A DNA stretch of 64,000 nucleotides from Streptomyces lydicus (GTDB taxonomy: Bacteria; Actinomycetota; Actinomycetes; Streptomycetales; Streptomycetaceae), in NCBI RefSeq assembly GCF_000717345.1, contig NZ_JNZA01000012.1, positions 1-64,000 of the forward strand. The letters are read 5' to 3'. How positions within the stretch are numbered: the first letter of the stretch is position 1; each line of letters opens with the position of its first letter. Made by a program: the position numbers and the translations under genes. Positions 21,732 through 30,921 of the stretch are shown piece by piece. The notes beneath the pieces were generated by a model. The model was not told the origin of the DNA. It saw nothing but the letters and a program-made list of their open reading frames with translations, and searched no databases.

Positions 21732-24154
21732 CCACCGGGCAGGTCGACCGCACCCCCGCGCCGGCCCCCGCGACCACCGCGCGCCGCCGGATCACCGTGC
21801 GCGGTGTCGTCCAGGGCGTCGGCTTCCGCCCGTTCGTGCACACCCTCGCCACCGGGCTGGGCCTGACCGGCCACGTCACCAACACCGGCGAGGGCGTGGT
21901 CGCCGAGGTCGAGGGCGGGCCCGAGGCACTCGCCCGGTTCGGCGAACGGATCAGCGGCGAGGCGCCCCCGCTGGCCGTCGTGGAGGGCGTCGAGGGCGAG
22001 GACATCGCCGTCGTCGGCGAGCCCGGATTCCGTATCCTCCCCTCCCACGGCCACGGTCCGTCCCGCACCCTGGTCTCGCCGGACGCCGCCACCTGCGACG
22101 CCTGCCTCGCCGAGCTGGCCGACCCGGCCGACCGTCGCCACCGCCACCCCTTCGTGTCCTGTACGCACTGCGGCCCGCGCTTCACCATCGTCAACGCGCT
22201 CCCTTACGACCGTGCCCTGACGACCATGGACCGCTTCCCGATGTGCCGGCGGTGCGCACGGGAGTACGCGGACCCGGCCGACCGGCGGTTCCACGCCCAG
22301 CCCATCGCCTGCCACGACTGCGGCCCCCGGCTGCGCCTGCTGACCGCCGATCCCGGCGACCGCGGCCTGCCGCCACGGCCCGCGCCCGGCCCCGACCCGG
22401 TCGCCGCCACCCGCCGGCTGCTCGTCGACGGCGCGATCGTCGCCGTCAAGGGCCTCGGCGGCTACCACCTGGTCTGCGACGCCTCCGACGACGCCGCCGT
22501 CACCCTGCTGCGCCGCCGCAAGGCCCGCGGCGACAAGCCGTTCGCCCTGATGGCCCGTCATCTCGCGGACATCGAGCACCTGGTCCGCGTACGGGCCGGT
22601 GAACGCGCCCTGCTGACCGGGCCGCAGCGCCCGATCGTCCTGCTGCGCCGCATCCCCGACCCCGCCCCGGCCCCGGGCGCACCGGCGCTGTCCGAGGCGG
22701 TCGCGCCGGGCAGCCCCGACCTCGGCGTGATGCTCCCCTACACCCCGCTGCACCACCTGCTGCTCGGCCTGCCCGGGGACCCCGATGGGCCCCGGCTGCT
22801 GGTGATGACCAGCGGCAATCTCGCTGGCGAACCGATCGTCACCGACGACGAGGAGGCCCTGCGGCGGCTGGCCCGGCTCGCCGACGCCTGGCTGACCCAC
22901 GACCGGCCGATCCGCATCCCGTGCGACGACTCGGTGGTCCGGCTCAGCGACGGGGAGCCACTCTTCATCCGCCGCTCCCGCGGCCATGCGCCGCTCCCCG
23001 TCCCGCTGCCGGTGCCGGTACGGCCCGCGCTCGCGACCGGTGGCGACCTGAAGAACGTGCTGTGCCTGGCCGAGGGGCGGCGCGCCTGGCTGTCCGCCCA
23101 CATCGGCGACATGGACGACTTCGCCACCCAGGTCGCCTTCGAGCGGGCCGAGGCACACCTGGAGCAGGTGACCGGGGTGCGGCCCCAGCTCCTCGCCGCC
23201 GACCGGCATCCCGGCTACCGCTCCGGCCGGTGGGCCGAGCGCCACACCGACGGCCGCCCGCTGGTCCGCGTCCAGCACCACCACGCGCACATCGCCGCCG
23301 CCATGGCCGAGCACGGCCTCGACGGCAGCCGGCCGGTCATCGGCGTCGCCTTCGACGGCACCGGATACGGCGACGACCATGCCGTCTGGGGCGGGGAGAT
23401 CCTGCTCGCCGACTACGACCGCTACCACCGCTTCGGGCAGCTCGCCTACGTCCCGCTCCCCGGTGGCGACACCACCGTACGGCGCCCCTACCGGATGGCG
23501 CTGTCCCACCTGCGCGCCGCCGGCCTCGACTGGGCCGAGGACCTGCCCTGCGTCGCGGCCTGCCCGCCCGACGAACGGCGGCTGCTGGCCCGGCAGCTGG
23601 AACGCGACCTCAACTGCGTGCCCACCTCCAGCATGGGCCGCCTCTTCGACGCGGTCTCCTCGCTCGCCGGGATCTGCCACCACGCCGGATTCGAGGCCCA
23701 GGCCGCCGTCGCGCTCGAAGCCGCGGCCCTGACCGCCGGCGAGGACGCCGGCAGCTACCCCTTCGACCTGCGGGTGGCGGCGGACCCGCGGCGCCCGGCG
23801 GCCGCCGAAACCGTCGCGGACCCGGCGCCGCTGCTCGCCGCCGTCATCGCCGACCTGCGGCGCGGCACCGCCCCGGCGCTGATCGCGGCCCGCTTCCACA
23901 CCGCGGTCGCCGACCTCGTACGGCGCAGCTGCGCGCTGGCCCGGGAGCGCACCGCGCTGGACACCGTCGCACTGACCGGCGGGGTCTTCGCCAACACCCT
24001 GCTGGCCGAGGCCACCGCCCGCCTGCTGCGGCAGGACGGCTTCACCGTCCTGCGCCACCGCCGCGTCCCGCCCAACGACGGGGGACTGGCACTCGGCCAG
24101 ATCGTCGTGGCGGCGCGCACCACACCCCTGTACGGCGGGGTGGGGCTGCCCTGA
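21728..24154 (+). CDS. hypF: Carbamoyltransferase HypF
   Basis: HypF makes the thiocarbamate from carbamoyl phosphate that becomes the CN ligands of the Fe atom. The 808 residues show the full order: acylphosphatase domain (Val-Gln-Gly-Val-Gly-Phe-Arg-Pro, about 20-110), two Zn-finger units with four Cys-x-x-Cys pairs (about 115-210), a YrdC-like domain, and a Kae1-like carbamoyltransferase with Val-Gln-His-His-His-Ala-His. Nothing is missing. It is translationally coupled to hypB and followed by hypC after 57 bp. Confidence 0.96.
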   Translation: MTTGQVDRTPAPAPATTARRRITVRGVVQGVGFRPFVHTLATGLGLTGHVTNTGEGVVAEVEGGPEALARFGERISGEAPPLAVVEGVEGEDIAVVGEPGFRILPSHGHGPSRTLVSPDAATCDACLAELADPADRRHRHPFVSCTHCGPRFTIVNALPYDRALTTMDRFPMCRRCAREYADPADRRFHAQPIACHDCGPRLRLLTADPGDRGLPPRPAPGPDPVAATRRLLVDGAIVAVKGLGGYHLVCDASDDAAVTLLRRRKARGDKPFALMARHLADIEHLVRVRAGERALLTGPQRPIVLLRRIPDPAPAPGAPALSEAVAPGSPDLGVMLPYTPLHHLLLGLPGDPDGPRLLVMTSGNLAGEPIVTDDEEALRRLARLADAWLTHDRPIRIPCDDSVVRLSDGEPLFIRRSRGHAPLPVPLPVPVRPALATGGDLKNVLCLAEGRRAWLSAHIGDMDDFATQVAFERAEAHLEQVTGVRPQLLAADRHPGYRSGRWAERHTDGRPLVRVQHHHAHIAAAMAEHGLDGSRPVIGVAFDGTGYGDDHAVWGGEILLADYDRYHRFGQLAYVPLPGGDTTVRRPYRMALSHLRAAGLDWAEDLPCVAACPPDERRLLARQLERDLNCVPTSSMGRLFDAVSSLAGICHHAGFEAQAAVALEAAALTAGEDAGSYPFDLRVAADPRRPAAAETVADPAPLLAAVIADLRRGTAPALIAARFHTAVADLVRRSCALARERTALDTVALTGGVFANTLLAEATARLLRQDGFTVLRHRRVPPNDGGLALGQIVVAARTTPLYGGVGLP

Positions 24155-24211
24155 CCGGCATCGGCATCACGGCCGAGGCGGCCCCAACGCATCCATGACG
24201 AGGAGAGGCCC

Positions 24212-24559
24212 ATGTGCCTGGCGGTACCCGGCAAGGTATTGGACATCGAGGAACGGGACGGCACCCGGATGGCCACCGTCGATTTCGGCGGCGTGGTCAA
24301 GGAGGTGTGCCTGGAGTACGTCCCCGACCTGAAGGTCGGCGAGTACGCCATCGTCCACGTCGGCTTCGCGCTGCAGCGCCTGGACGAGGAGTCCGCCCGG
24401 CAGACCCTCGCCCTCTTCGAGGAACTCGGGCTGCTCCAGGAGGAGTTCGGCGACCCCTGGGAAGCGGCCGCGGCCCAGGGCGGTCAGCAAGCGGTCCCCG
24501 GCGCGGACGGCGCCCCGGCGGCCGCCGTCGGCACCACGGCGCGGGAGGCGCGGCAGTGA
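24212..24559 (+). CDS. hypC: Hydrogenase assembly chaperone HypC
   Basis: HypC carries the Fe(CN)2CO unit with HypD and docks on the large subunit. The N-terminus Met-Cys-Leu-Ala-Val-Pro-Gly-Lys-Val with the essential Cys2 is intact. The protein has 115 residues against the typical 75-95; the extra C-terminal 30 are Ala/Gly/Gln-rich and likely disordered. A GGAGAGG ribosome-binding site precedes it. The hypD GTG overlaps its stop. Confidence 0.95.
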   Translation: MCLAVPGKVLDIEERDGTRMATVDFGGVVKEVCLEYVPDLKVGEYAIVHVGFALQRLDEESARQTLALFEELGLLQEEFGDPWEAAAAQGGQQAVPGADGAPAAAVGTTAREARQ

Positions 24560-25680
24560 AGTACATCGACGAGTTCCAGGACCCCGAGCTGGCCCGCCGG
24601 CTGCTGGACGACATCCACGCCACGGCGACCCGGCCCTGGGCGCTGATGGAGGTCTGCGGCGGCCAGACCCACACCATCATCCGGCACGGCATCGACCAAC
24701 TCCTCCCGGATGAGGTCGAGTTGATCCACGGACCGGGCTGTCCGGTCTGTGTGACGCCGCTGGAGGTCATCGACAAGGCGCTGGAGATCGCCGCCCGCCC
24801 GGGCGTGATCTTCTGCTCCTTCGGCGACATGCTCCGGGTCCCCGGCACCGACCGCGACCTGTTCCGGGTGCGCAGCGAGGGCGGCGACGTACGGGTCGTC
24901 TACTCCCCGCTCGACGCCCTGAAGATCGCCCAGCAGAACCCCGACCGCGAGGTGGTGTTCTTCGGCATCGGCTTCGAAACCACCGCGCCGCCCAACGCCA
25001 TGACGGTGTATCAGGCAAGGAAGCTGGGCATTCGCAACTTCAGTCTGCTGGTCTCGCACGTCCGGGTGCCGCCCGCCATCGAGGCGATCATGACCTCGCC
25101 CAGCTGCCGGGTCCAGGCGTTCCTCGCCGCCGGCCACGTCTGCAGCGTGATGGGCACGGCCGAGTACCCGGCCCTCGCCGAGCGCTTCCAGGTCCCGATC
25201 GTCGTCACCGGCTTCGAGCCCCTGGACATCCTGGAGGGCATCCGCCGCACGGTACGCCAGCTGGAGCGCGGCGAACACACCGTGGAGAACGCCTACCCGC
25301 GCGCCGTACGCGCCGAGGGCAACCCGGCGGCGCAGGCCATGCTCGCCGACGTCTTCGAGGTCACCGACCGCTCCTGGCGCGGCATCGGCGTCATCCCCGC
25401 CAGCGGCTGGCGGCTCTCCGAGCGCTACCGCGAGTACGACGCCGAGCACCGGTTCTCGGTCGAGAACATCACCACCCGCGAACCGGCCGCCTGCCGCAGC
25501 GGCGAGGTCCTGCAAGGACTCATCAAGCCGCACGAATGCGAGGCGTTCGGCACCACCTGCACCCCCCGCACCCCGCTCGGCGCCACCATGGTCTCCAGCG
25601 AGGGCGCCTGCGCCGCCTACTACCTCTACCGCCGACTCGGCACCACGCCCACCCCGCAGGAGGCGAGCCCCGTTGCCTGA
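24556..25680 (+). CDS. hypD: Hydrogenase Fe-cofactor assembly protein HypD
   Basis: HypD is the Fe-S scaffold on which CN and CO are attached to iron. Visible hallmarks are [25 protein letters not shown], and the cluster-binding cysteines near the end ([13 protein letters not shown]). Length 374. GTG start within a GTGA overlap with hypC. Its 3' end overlaps the hypE start by eight bases. Confidence 0.96.
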   Translation: MKYIDEFQDPELARRLLDDIHATATRPWALMEVCGGQTHTIIRHGIDQLLPDEVELIHGPGCPVCVTPLEVIDKALEIAARPGVIFCSFGDMLRVPGTDRDLFRVRSEGGDVRVVYSPLDALKIAQQNPDREVVFFGIGFETTAPPNAMTVYQARKLGIRNFSLLVSHVRVPPAIEAIMTSPSCRVQAFLAAGHVCSVMGTAEYPALAERFQVPIVVTGFEPLDILEGIRRTVRQLERGEHTVENAYPRAVRAEGNPAAQAMLADVFEVTDRSWRGIGVIPASGWRLSERYREYDAEHRFSVENITTREPAACRSGEVLQGLIKPHECEAFGTTCTPRTPLGATMVSSEGACAAYYLYRRLGTTPTPQEASPVA

Positions 25681-26806
25681 CACCCCGCACACCTCCCAGG
25701 CCCCCCGCACGGCGTCGGCGTCCGGCGCCCCCACCCCGGCCGAGCGCGGTCTGCCCACCGTCGACATCTCCGGCTGGACCTGCCCCGCCCCGCTGCGCGA
25801 CCAGCCCCGCGTGGTCATGGGGCACGGCGGGGGCGGCGCGCTCTCCGCCGAACTCGTCCAGCAGATCTTCGTCCCGGCCTTCGGCGGCGAGGTCCTCGCC
25901 CAGCTCGGCGACTCCGCCGCGGTCTCCCTCGGCGGCGCGCGCCTGGCCTTCTCCACCGACTCCTTCGTGGTCCGGCCGCTGTTCTTCCCCGGCGGCAGCA
26001 TCGGCGACCTCGCCGTCAACGGCACCGTCAACGACCTCGCCATGAGCGGGGCCCGCGCCGCCTACCTCTCCTGCGGCTTCATCCTGGAGGAGGGCGTCGA
26101 GATGCCGGTGGTCGCCGGCGTCGCGGACGCCATGGGCGCGGCGGCGCGGGCCGCCGGCGTCGAGGTGGCCACCGGCGACACCAAGGTCGTCGAGGCCGGC
26201 CACGGCGACGGCGTCTACATCAACACCGCGGGCCTCGGCCTCATCCCGGCCGGCGTCGACCTCCGCCCGCAGCGCGTCGTACCCGGCGATGTGGTGATCA
26301 TCAGCGGGGACATCGGCGTGCACGGCGTGGCGATCATGTCCGTACGCGAGGGCCTGGAGTTCGGCGTCGAGATCGAGAGCGACTGCGCGGCCCTCGGCGG
26401 TCTCGTCGAGACCATGCTCGCCGTCACCCCCGACCTGCACGTCCTGCGCGACCCCACCCGTGGCGGGCTGGCCGCCGCCCTGTGCGAGATCGCCACCGCC
26501 TCCTGCACCGGCGTGGTCATCCAGGAGCGCGCCATCCCCGTCCCGCCGGCCGTCGCCAACGCCTGCGCCATCCTCGGCCTGGACCCGATGTACGTCGCCA
26601 ACGAGGGCAAGCTCGTGGCGTTCGTCCCCCGGGAGCACGCCGACGCGGTCCTCGCCGCGATGCGCAGCCACCCGCTCGGCGCCGGCGCGGCCGTCATCGG
26701 CGAGGCCGTCGAAACCCACCCCGGAATGGTCGTCGCCCGCACCCCGCTCGGCGGCACCCGGGTGGTGGACCTGCCGCTCGGCGAGCAGCTGCCGCGGATC
26801 TGCTGA
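25673..26806 (+). CDS. hypE: Hydrogenase cyanide-synthesis dehydratase HypE
   Basis: HypE dehydrates the thiocarbamoylated C-terminal cysteine, made with HypF, to thiocyanate. The protein ends in Pro-Arg-Ile-Cys, the required C-terminal Cys, and contains the PurM-like Gly-His-Gly-Gly-Gly-Gly-Ala-Leu-Ser and Asp-Pro-Thr-Arg-Gly-Gly motifs. The start is a TTG at 25673, supported by AGGAGG nine bases upstream (25658-25663) inside hypD. The 377 residues include an Ala/Pro-rich N-terminal extension of about 30. It is the last gene of the operon. Confidence 0.95.
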   Translation: MPDTPHTSQAPRTASASGAPTPAERGLPTVDISGWTCPAPLRDQPRVVMGHGGGGALSAELVQQIFVPAFGGEVLAQLGDSAAVSLGGARLAFSTDSFVVRPLFFPGGSIGDLAVNGTVNDLAMSGARAAYLSCGFILEEGVEMPVVAGVADAMGAAARAAGVEVATGDTKVVEAGHGDGVYINTAGLGLIPAGVDLRPQRVVPGDVVIISGDIGVHGVAIMSVREGLEFGVEIESDCAALGGLVETMLAVTPDLHVLRDPTRGGLAAALCEIATASCTGVVIQERAIPVPPAVANACAILGLDPMYVANEGKLVAFVPREHADAVLAAMRSHPLGAGAAVIGEAVETHPGMVVARTPLGGTRVVDLPLGEQLPRIC

Positions 26807-26819
26807 GGAGACGTCACAC

Positions 26820-26843
26820 CCCGCCCGGCCCCGGCCGGGCGGG
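26820..26843 (+). terminator. First hairpin after hypE
   Basis: An 11-bp all-GC stem (26820-26830 with 26833-26843) with a tight tip begins 14 bases after the hypE stop. Confidence 0.65.
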
Positions 26844-26853
26844 CGGGACACAC

Positions 26854-26881
26854 GGCGTCGGCCCCTGAGCGGGCCGACGCC
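26854..26881 (+). terminator. Second hairpin after hypE
   Basis: A perfect 11-bp stem (26854-26864 with 26871-26881) with a 6-nt loop, directly after the first hairpin. Confidence 0.7.
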
Positions 26882-26963
26882 GCATCCGCGCGTCCTCGAC
26901 ACGAACCCGGGCTCAGCGCCCGCCGGCGACCCGCAACTGCGGCTGAGCGGCGCCCCGTACGAC

Positions 26964-26999
26964 GGAGCGCGCGGCGGACATCGGTCCGCCGCGCGCTCC
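26964..26999. terminator. Bidirectional hairpin between hypE and the DyP gene
   Basis: A perfect 16-bp stem (26964-26979 with 26984-26999) with an ATCG loop lies between two convergent genes and should stop transcription from both sides. It is the third hairpin in 180 bp. Confidence 0.8.
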
Positions 27000-27031
27000 C
27001 TTCGCTTCTCTCGATCAGCCGGCTCCGGCGC

Positions 27032-28300
27032 TCAGAGCTTCCTCAGCAGCCGCGACCCGAACCAGTCGTCGGAGTCCCGCACCCCTGGCAGGACGAAGAA
27101 GTAGCCGCCGCCGATGGGGGTGATGAAGTGCGCCAGCGGCTCGTGTTCGAGGCGCCGCTGCACGGTCGCGAACTGCCGCTCAGGGTCCTGCTGGTAGCCG
27201 CAGAAGACCAGTCCGAGATTCATCCGGCCCTGCTTGTCGAAGCCGTCGTTGTAGTTGTAACTCCGCCGCAGGAAACGGGACTCGTCGGTCTTGGCGGTCC
27301 GGGGGTTGGCCAGCCGGATGTGGGAGTTGAGGGCGATGTGCCGGCCGTGCGGATCGTCGCGGTAGTGCGGCGCGTCCGTTTCGTGCCGGCCGTCCAGCGG
27401 CGCGCCGCTCGCCTTGTGCCGGCCGAAGATCCGCTCCTGGCGCCCCAGCGGGACCTTGTCCCACTTCTCGACGTGGAACCGGATCAGCCGCAGCACCTGG
27501 TAGCAGCCGCCCAGCGCCCAGTCCGGCTCACCGCACGACGGGGTCACCCACATCAGCCGGTTCATCTCCCGGGACGATTCGGTGTCCGGGTTGACGATCC
27601 CGTCCTTGAAGCCCAGGAAATTGCGCCGCGCCCCCGAGGGCCGGGACGGATTGAGGAAGGCGTCCGTGCGCCAGCGGGGCCGCAGCAGGCCGTCCGTCTC
27701 CCGCGCCAGATCCCGCAGCACGTGCACGATGGCGTCCGGGTGCTCCGCGCAGATCTGCAGCGAGAGGTCACCGTGGCAGCGGGACGGCTCCAGCCGGTCG
27801 TCGGGGAACGCCGGCATCGCCTTGAGGTGCCGGGGCTTGTGCCCGGACAGGCCGAACCGGTCGTCGAAGAGCGAAGCGCCCACGCCGACCGTGATGCTGA
27901 GGGAGTCGGGGGTCGGCCGCTCAGCGGCGACCTGCTCGTCCCGGGGCTTCACGCCGGCCGTCAGCACCCGCGTCCGGTGGGTGATCTTCCGGAAGAGTTT
28001 CACCAGGCCGTCGCGGTCCTCGGCCAGCACGTCGAAGCCGACGAAACCGGCGAAGAGCTGCTGGGGGGTCACGACACCGGCCTGGTGCCGGCCGTGGAAG
28101 GGCACCTTGTCGGGCAGCGGCCGTTCACCGTCGCGCCGCTGGAGGTGCGGCCGCTCCGCAGCGGCTGCCTCCCCGCTCAGCCCCGTGGTGGCCGCCACCC
28201 CGGCGACCCCTGCCGCACACCTGAGGAAGTCCCGGCGCCCGTCGTCCTGCGCCAGGGCACGCCCGCTGTCGGCCTGTTCACATCTCATCGTCCCGCCCAT
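27032..28300 (-). CDS. Tat-exported DyP-type peroxidase (EfeB-like)
   Basis: A haem peroxidase of the dye-decolourising family, 422 residues. A Tat signal begins with Arg22-Arg23-Asp-Phe-Leu-Arg and an Ala/Gly/Val-rich core, so it is exported folded. The catalytic GxxDG motif is present as Gly-Phe-Lys-Asp-Gly. EfeB-type members work with the iron transporter EfeU and EfeO, but neither gene is nearby, so this is a stand-alone copy. The start at 28300 is backed by GGAGG ten bases upstream; a second Met lies four codons in. It converges on the hydrogenase operon. Confidence 0.92.
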   Translation of the reverse strand: MGGTMRCEQADSGRALAQDDGRRDFLRCAAGVAGVAATTGLSGEAAAAERPHLQRRDGERPLPDKVPFHGRHQAGVVTPQQLFAGFVGFDVLAEDRDGLVKLFRKITHRTRVLTAGVKPRDEQVAAERPTPDSLSITVGVGASLFDDRFGLSGHKPRHLKAMPAFPDDRLEPSRCHGDLSLQICAEHPDAIVHVLRDLARETDGLLRPRWRTDAFLNPSRPSGARRNFLGFKDGIVNPDTESSREMNRLMWVTPSCGEPDWALGGCYQVLRLIRFHVEKWDKVPLGRQERIFGRHKASGAPLDGRHETDAPHYRDDPHGRHIALNSHIRLANPRTAKTDESRFLRRSYNYNDGFDKQGRMNLGLVFCGYQQDPERQFATVQRRLEHEPLAHFITPIGGGYFFVLPGVRDSDDWFGSRLLRKL

Positions 28301-28481
28301 CTGACTGCGGCCTCCGGCAGCCGCGTGCCTGCCCGTACCTGTCCGGGATGCTCGCCGCCCGGGGCGCGGCGGACGGGGAGCAACACGGTCCTGGCGCCGG
28401 ATATCACGCGAGCGACGCCGGCCGGCCGCCCGAATGGCGCAGCAGGGCCGCCCTCGGCGCGACAGCGCCCCGGCACGCTCT

Positions 28482-28487
28482 TAGCGT
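28482..28487 (+). promoter_or_regulatory. -10 element for a leaderless transcript
   Basis: TAGCGT is followed by seven bases and then GTG at 28495, which is leaderless-promoter spacing. The 28301-28481 stretch upstream shows no other element. Confidence 0.45.
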
Positions 28488-28494
28488 CGCCCCT

Positions 28495-28596
28495 GTGACC
28501 TGCACGAACACGACCCCGACCCTGGACGGTGCACCGCCGGGGCGGCGCGTCACGTGCCCTGCACCGCCACCGAGCCCACGGACCCCGCAGCCATGA
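28495..28596 (+). CDS. Possible 33-residue leader peptide
   Basis: A GTG placed for leaderless initiation opens a 33-codon Thr/Pro-rich frame. Its TGA overlaps the ATG of the next gene as ATGA. It could couple translation of the downstream gene to initiation on a leaderless mRNA. The peptide has no recognisable feature; the frame may be fortuitous. Confidence 0.3.
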   Translation: MTCTNTTPTLDGAPPGRRVTCPAPPPSPRTPQP

Positions 28597-28946
28597 ACGC
28601 ATTCACCGACGAGAGCGGCGCCACCGGGCAGAGCGCCCGGGCCGAGGAGACCGCGCCGAGCGAGGAGACCGCGGACCGCGCGGACCTCCCGGCCGACGCG
28701 GCCGCCCGCGCCGAGGCGGGTCAGCCCACCGTCGCCCTGTCCGCCTTCTCCCTACGGATCGAGAAGGGCCACGCCGAGCCCGAGGAACTCGCCGCGCTCA
28801 CCGTCGTCCTGTGCGCCCAGCTCGCGGGGGCGCGCGCCCCCGCCGACGGTGGCCAGGGCGAGGAGCGCCCGGCCGCGCGGCGCCCCGCCCCGGGGCACCG
28901 CGCCGGCCGGTCGGCCTGCTGGTCGGGGTGCTGGACCTGTAGTTGA
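28593..28946 (+). CDS. Acyl-CoA carboxylase epsilon-subunit-like small protein
   Basis: In the 117-residue product, after a Glu/Ala-rich N-terminus, the segment around residues 49-72 reads Leu-Arg-Ile-Glu-Lys-Gly-His-Ala-Glu-Pro-Glu-Glu-Leu-Ala-Ala-Leu-Thr-Val-Val-Leu. This matches the core of the epsilon subunits of actinobacterial acyl-CoA carboxylases (AccE/PccE), which bind the beta subunit. No carboxylase beta gene is adjacent, and the C-terminal Trp-containing tail is atypical, so it may be a stray paralogue. Direct repeats (28946-28959 and 28974-28987, one mismatch) follow its stop. Confidence 0.45.
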   Translation: MNAFTDESGATGQSARAEETAPSEETADRADLPADAAARAEAGQPTVALSAFSLRIEKGHAEPEELAALTVVLCAQLAGARAPADGGQGEERPAARRPAPGHRAGRSACWSGCWTCS

Positions 28947-29001
28947 CGCCGGACGTCTCACCTCGGGTGTCGCACGCCGGGCGTCTCCGCTCGGCGGACG
29001 A

Positions 29002-29256
29002 TCAACCGAACAGCACCAGCAGGACCGCCGCCACGGTGACCACGACGGCACCGATGACGAAGCCGAGGATCACCTTCCGCTGCCAGGGCGCGAGATACCC
29101 ACCGCGCAGCGCGCTCCCCATCCGGCCGTACTGGTCGACGCGCCCCATGGGCGTCAGCGGCTCCGTCGGCCCCTGCGGCATGCCTCGGGTCCAGTCGGGC
29201 CCGGGCTGCGGGTAGCGGCGGCGCCACCCCTCGTCCTGTCGCCACGGCAGTGTCAT
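29002..29256 (-). CDS. Small single-pass membrane protein
   Basis: 84 residues: a hydrophilic, Arg/Pro/Gly-rich N-terminal part with Trp-Arg-Gln-Asp-Glu-Gly-Trp, then Ala-Pro-Trp-Gln-Arg-Lys followed by one C-terminal membrane helix (about 63-84). The ATG at 29256 has AAGGAG seven bases upstream, which decides the start over an in-frame ATG further out. Function unknown. It lies 145 bp downstream of the MFS gene on the same strand. Confidence 0.7.
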   Translation of the reverse strand: MTLPWRQDEGWRRRYPQPGPDWTRGMPQGPTEPLTPMGRVDQYGRMGSALRGGYLAPWQRKVILGFVIGAVVVTVAAVLLVLFG

Positions 29257-29401
29257 GGCCTGCTCCTTGCCTCGATCCGCCCCGCGGGGCGGCGCCGGCA
29301 TCCCCGTCGGAACGATGCGGCTTCCTCACCGTCCCCTACCCGCTCCCGCCGAAGCATGCCGGGGAGGGAGGGAAAACCGGCGGAATCCGGGTGACGTGGC
29401 G

Positions 29402-30802
29402 TCAGGTGGGTTTGCCGGCACGCGGGATGTACCGGGCGGCGAGGACGGCGGCGAGCAGGAAGCCCGTACCGCCGAGGACCACCGCGGCGTGCAGACCCGG
29501 GACGAGCCCGCCGGCGACCAGGGTGCCGAAGAGCGCGACACCGAGGGCGCTGCCGATCTGCCGGCCGGCGTTGAACACCGCGGCCGCGGCACCGCTGCGC
29601 GCGCCGGGCGCGGCCTCCATCACCGCCGCGGTGGAGGCCGGCATGGTCAGCGCCGTACCGAAGCCTGCGGCCGCCATCGGAGCCACCAGCACGGCGTACG
29701 GTGTGGCCGGGCCGGCCGGCAGCCAGCCGAACAGCCCCGCCGCGCCCACGACCAGACCCACCACCATCGGCAGCCGCGGCCCCGTACGGGCCGTGAGCCG
29801 GCCGGCCAGCGCGGAGCCGACGGCTACCACACCGACGGCCGGCAGCAGCGCGAACCCCGTGCGCAGCGCGCTGTAGTGGTGGAGCCGCTGGAAGTACAGC
29901 GGGGCGAGGAACAGCAGGCCGTAGAAGCCGGCGTTGAGCAGGACGCCGATGACCGCGGACGCCGAGAAGGCCGGTGCGCGGAACAGGCCGGGCGGCAGCA
30001 TCGGCGCCGGCGAGCGCCGCTCCAGCCACACGAACGCGACGAGGCCGGCGGCACAGAGCGCGAAGGCGCCGAGGACCGCCGGATGCGTCCAGCCCAGCGC
30101 CCCGGCCTCGATGCAGCCGCCGGCCAGGCCGGCCAGCGAGCCGGCCGCCGCGAGCTGCGCCGGGAGGTCCAGGCCGGGGTGGCTGCGGTCGGCGGCCGGG
30201 CGGGGCACGTGCCGCACGGTCAGCAGCAGCGCGGCCGCACCGACCGGCAGGTTCAGGAAGAAGACCGACCGCCAGCCCGGCCCGGCGACCAGGAGGCCGC
30301 CGAGCACCGGCCCGGTGCCCGCGGCGAGACCGGCGACCGTGCCCCAGACGCCGAACGCCCGGGCGCGGGCCGTCCGGTCCGGGTACGCCGACCGCAGCAG
30401 CGCCAGCGAGGACGGCACCATCAGCGCCGCCCCGAGGCCCTGCACCAGCCGCGCCAGGACCAGCACGGTCACGGCCGGGGCCAGGGCGCAGCCGGCGGAG
30501 GCGAGCGTGAAGACGCCCAGGCCGCCCAGGAACACCGTCTTACCGCCCAGCCGGTCGCCGAGCCCGCCGCAGAAGAGCAGCAGCCCCGCGAACACCAGGG
30601 TGTAGCCGTCCACCACCCACTGGAGGCCGGTCACCCCGGCGTGCAGCCCGGTCCCGATGACCGGGAGGGCCACCGTGACGACGGTGACGTCCAGGATGAC
30701 CATGAAGTAGCCCAGACACACGGCGAGCAGCGGCAGCGCTGAGTACCGGTCCGTGGTCCCGGGTGGCGCGGTCGGTGCGTGGAGGGCTGGCAGACGGCTC
30801 AT
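29402..30802 (-). CDS. MFS drug-efflux transporter, DHA2 (14-helix) type
   Basis: The protein (466 residues from this ATG) has about 14 membrane helices. Motif C-like Gly-Pro-Val-Leu-Gly-Gly occurs in helix 5 and the Gly-Asp-Arg-Leu-Gly-Gly-Lys loop after helix 2, the features of proton-driven multidrug exporters. An in-frame ATG at 30823 would add seven residues. I prefer 30802 because the regulator's palindrome (30827-30842) would abut the longer start; neither has a good ribosome-binding site. It is divergent from an ArsR-type regulator that probably represses it. Confidence 0.9.
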   Translation of the reverse strand: MSRLPALHAPTAPPGTTDRYSALPLLAVCLGYFMVILDVTVVTVALPVIGTGLHAGVTGLQWVVDGYTLVFAGLLLFCGGLGDRLGGKTVFLGGLGVFTLASAGCALAPAVTVLVLARLVQGLGAALMVPSSLALLRSAYPDRTARARAFGVWGTVAGLAAGTGPVLGGLLVAGPGWRSVFFLNLPVGAAALLLTVRHVPRPAADRSHPGLDLPAQLAAAGSLAGLAGGCIEAGALGWTHPAVLGAFALCAAGLVAFVWLERRSPAPMLPPGLFRAPAFSASAVIGVLLNAGFYGLLFLAPLYFQRLHHYSALRTGFALLPAVGVVAVGSALAGRLTARTGPRLPMVVGLVVGAAGLFGWLPAGPATPYAVLVAPMAAAGFGTALTMPASTAAVMEAAPGARSGAAAAVFNAGRQIGSALGVALFGTLVAGGLVPGLHAAVVLGGTGFLLAAVLAARYIPRAGKPT

Positions 30803-30826
30803 ACGGTCAGTGTCCGGCCGCATCGG

Positions 30827-30842
30827 TTCGGCAAATGCCGAA
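30827..30842. promoter_or_regulatory. Operator between the MFS and ArsR-type genes
   Basis: TTCGGCA and TGCCGAA are perfect 7-bp arms around two bases. It lies in the divergent promoter region, 25 bp from the MFS ATG and 80 bp from the regulator ATG, as expected for an ArsR-family dimer site. Confidence 0.65.
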
Positions 30843-30921
30843 ACGTCCTGGTCGGGCGGCGGTGCCGTCGAGCCAGGACGATTCGCTGTCTGCCGAAGCG
30901 TGGGCGGCGTACCGTGACCTC

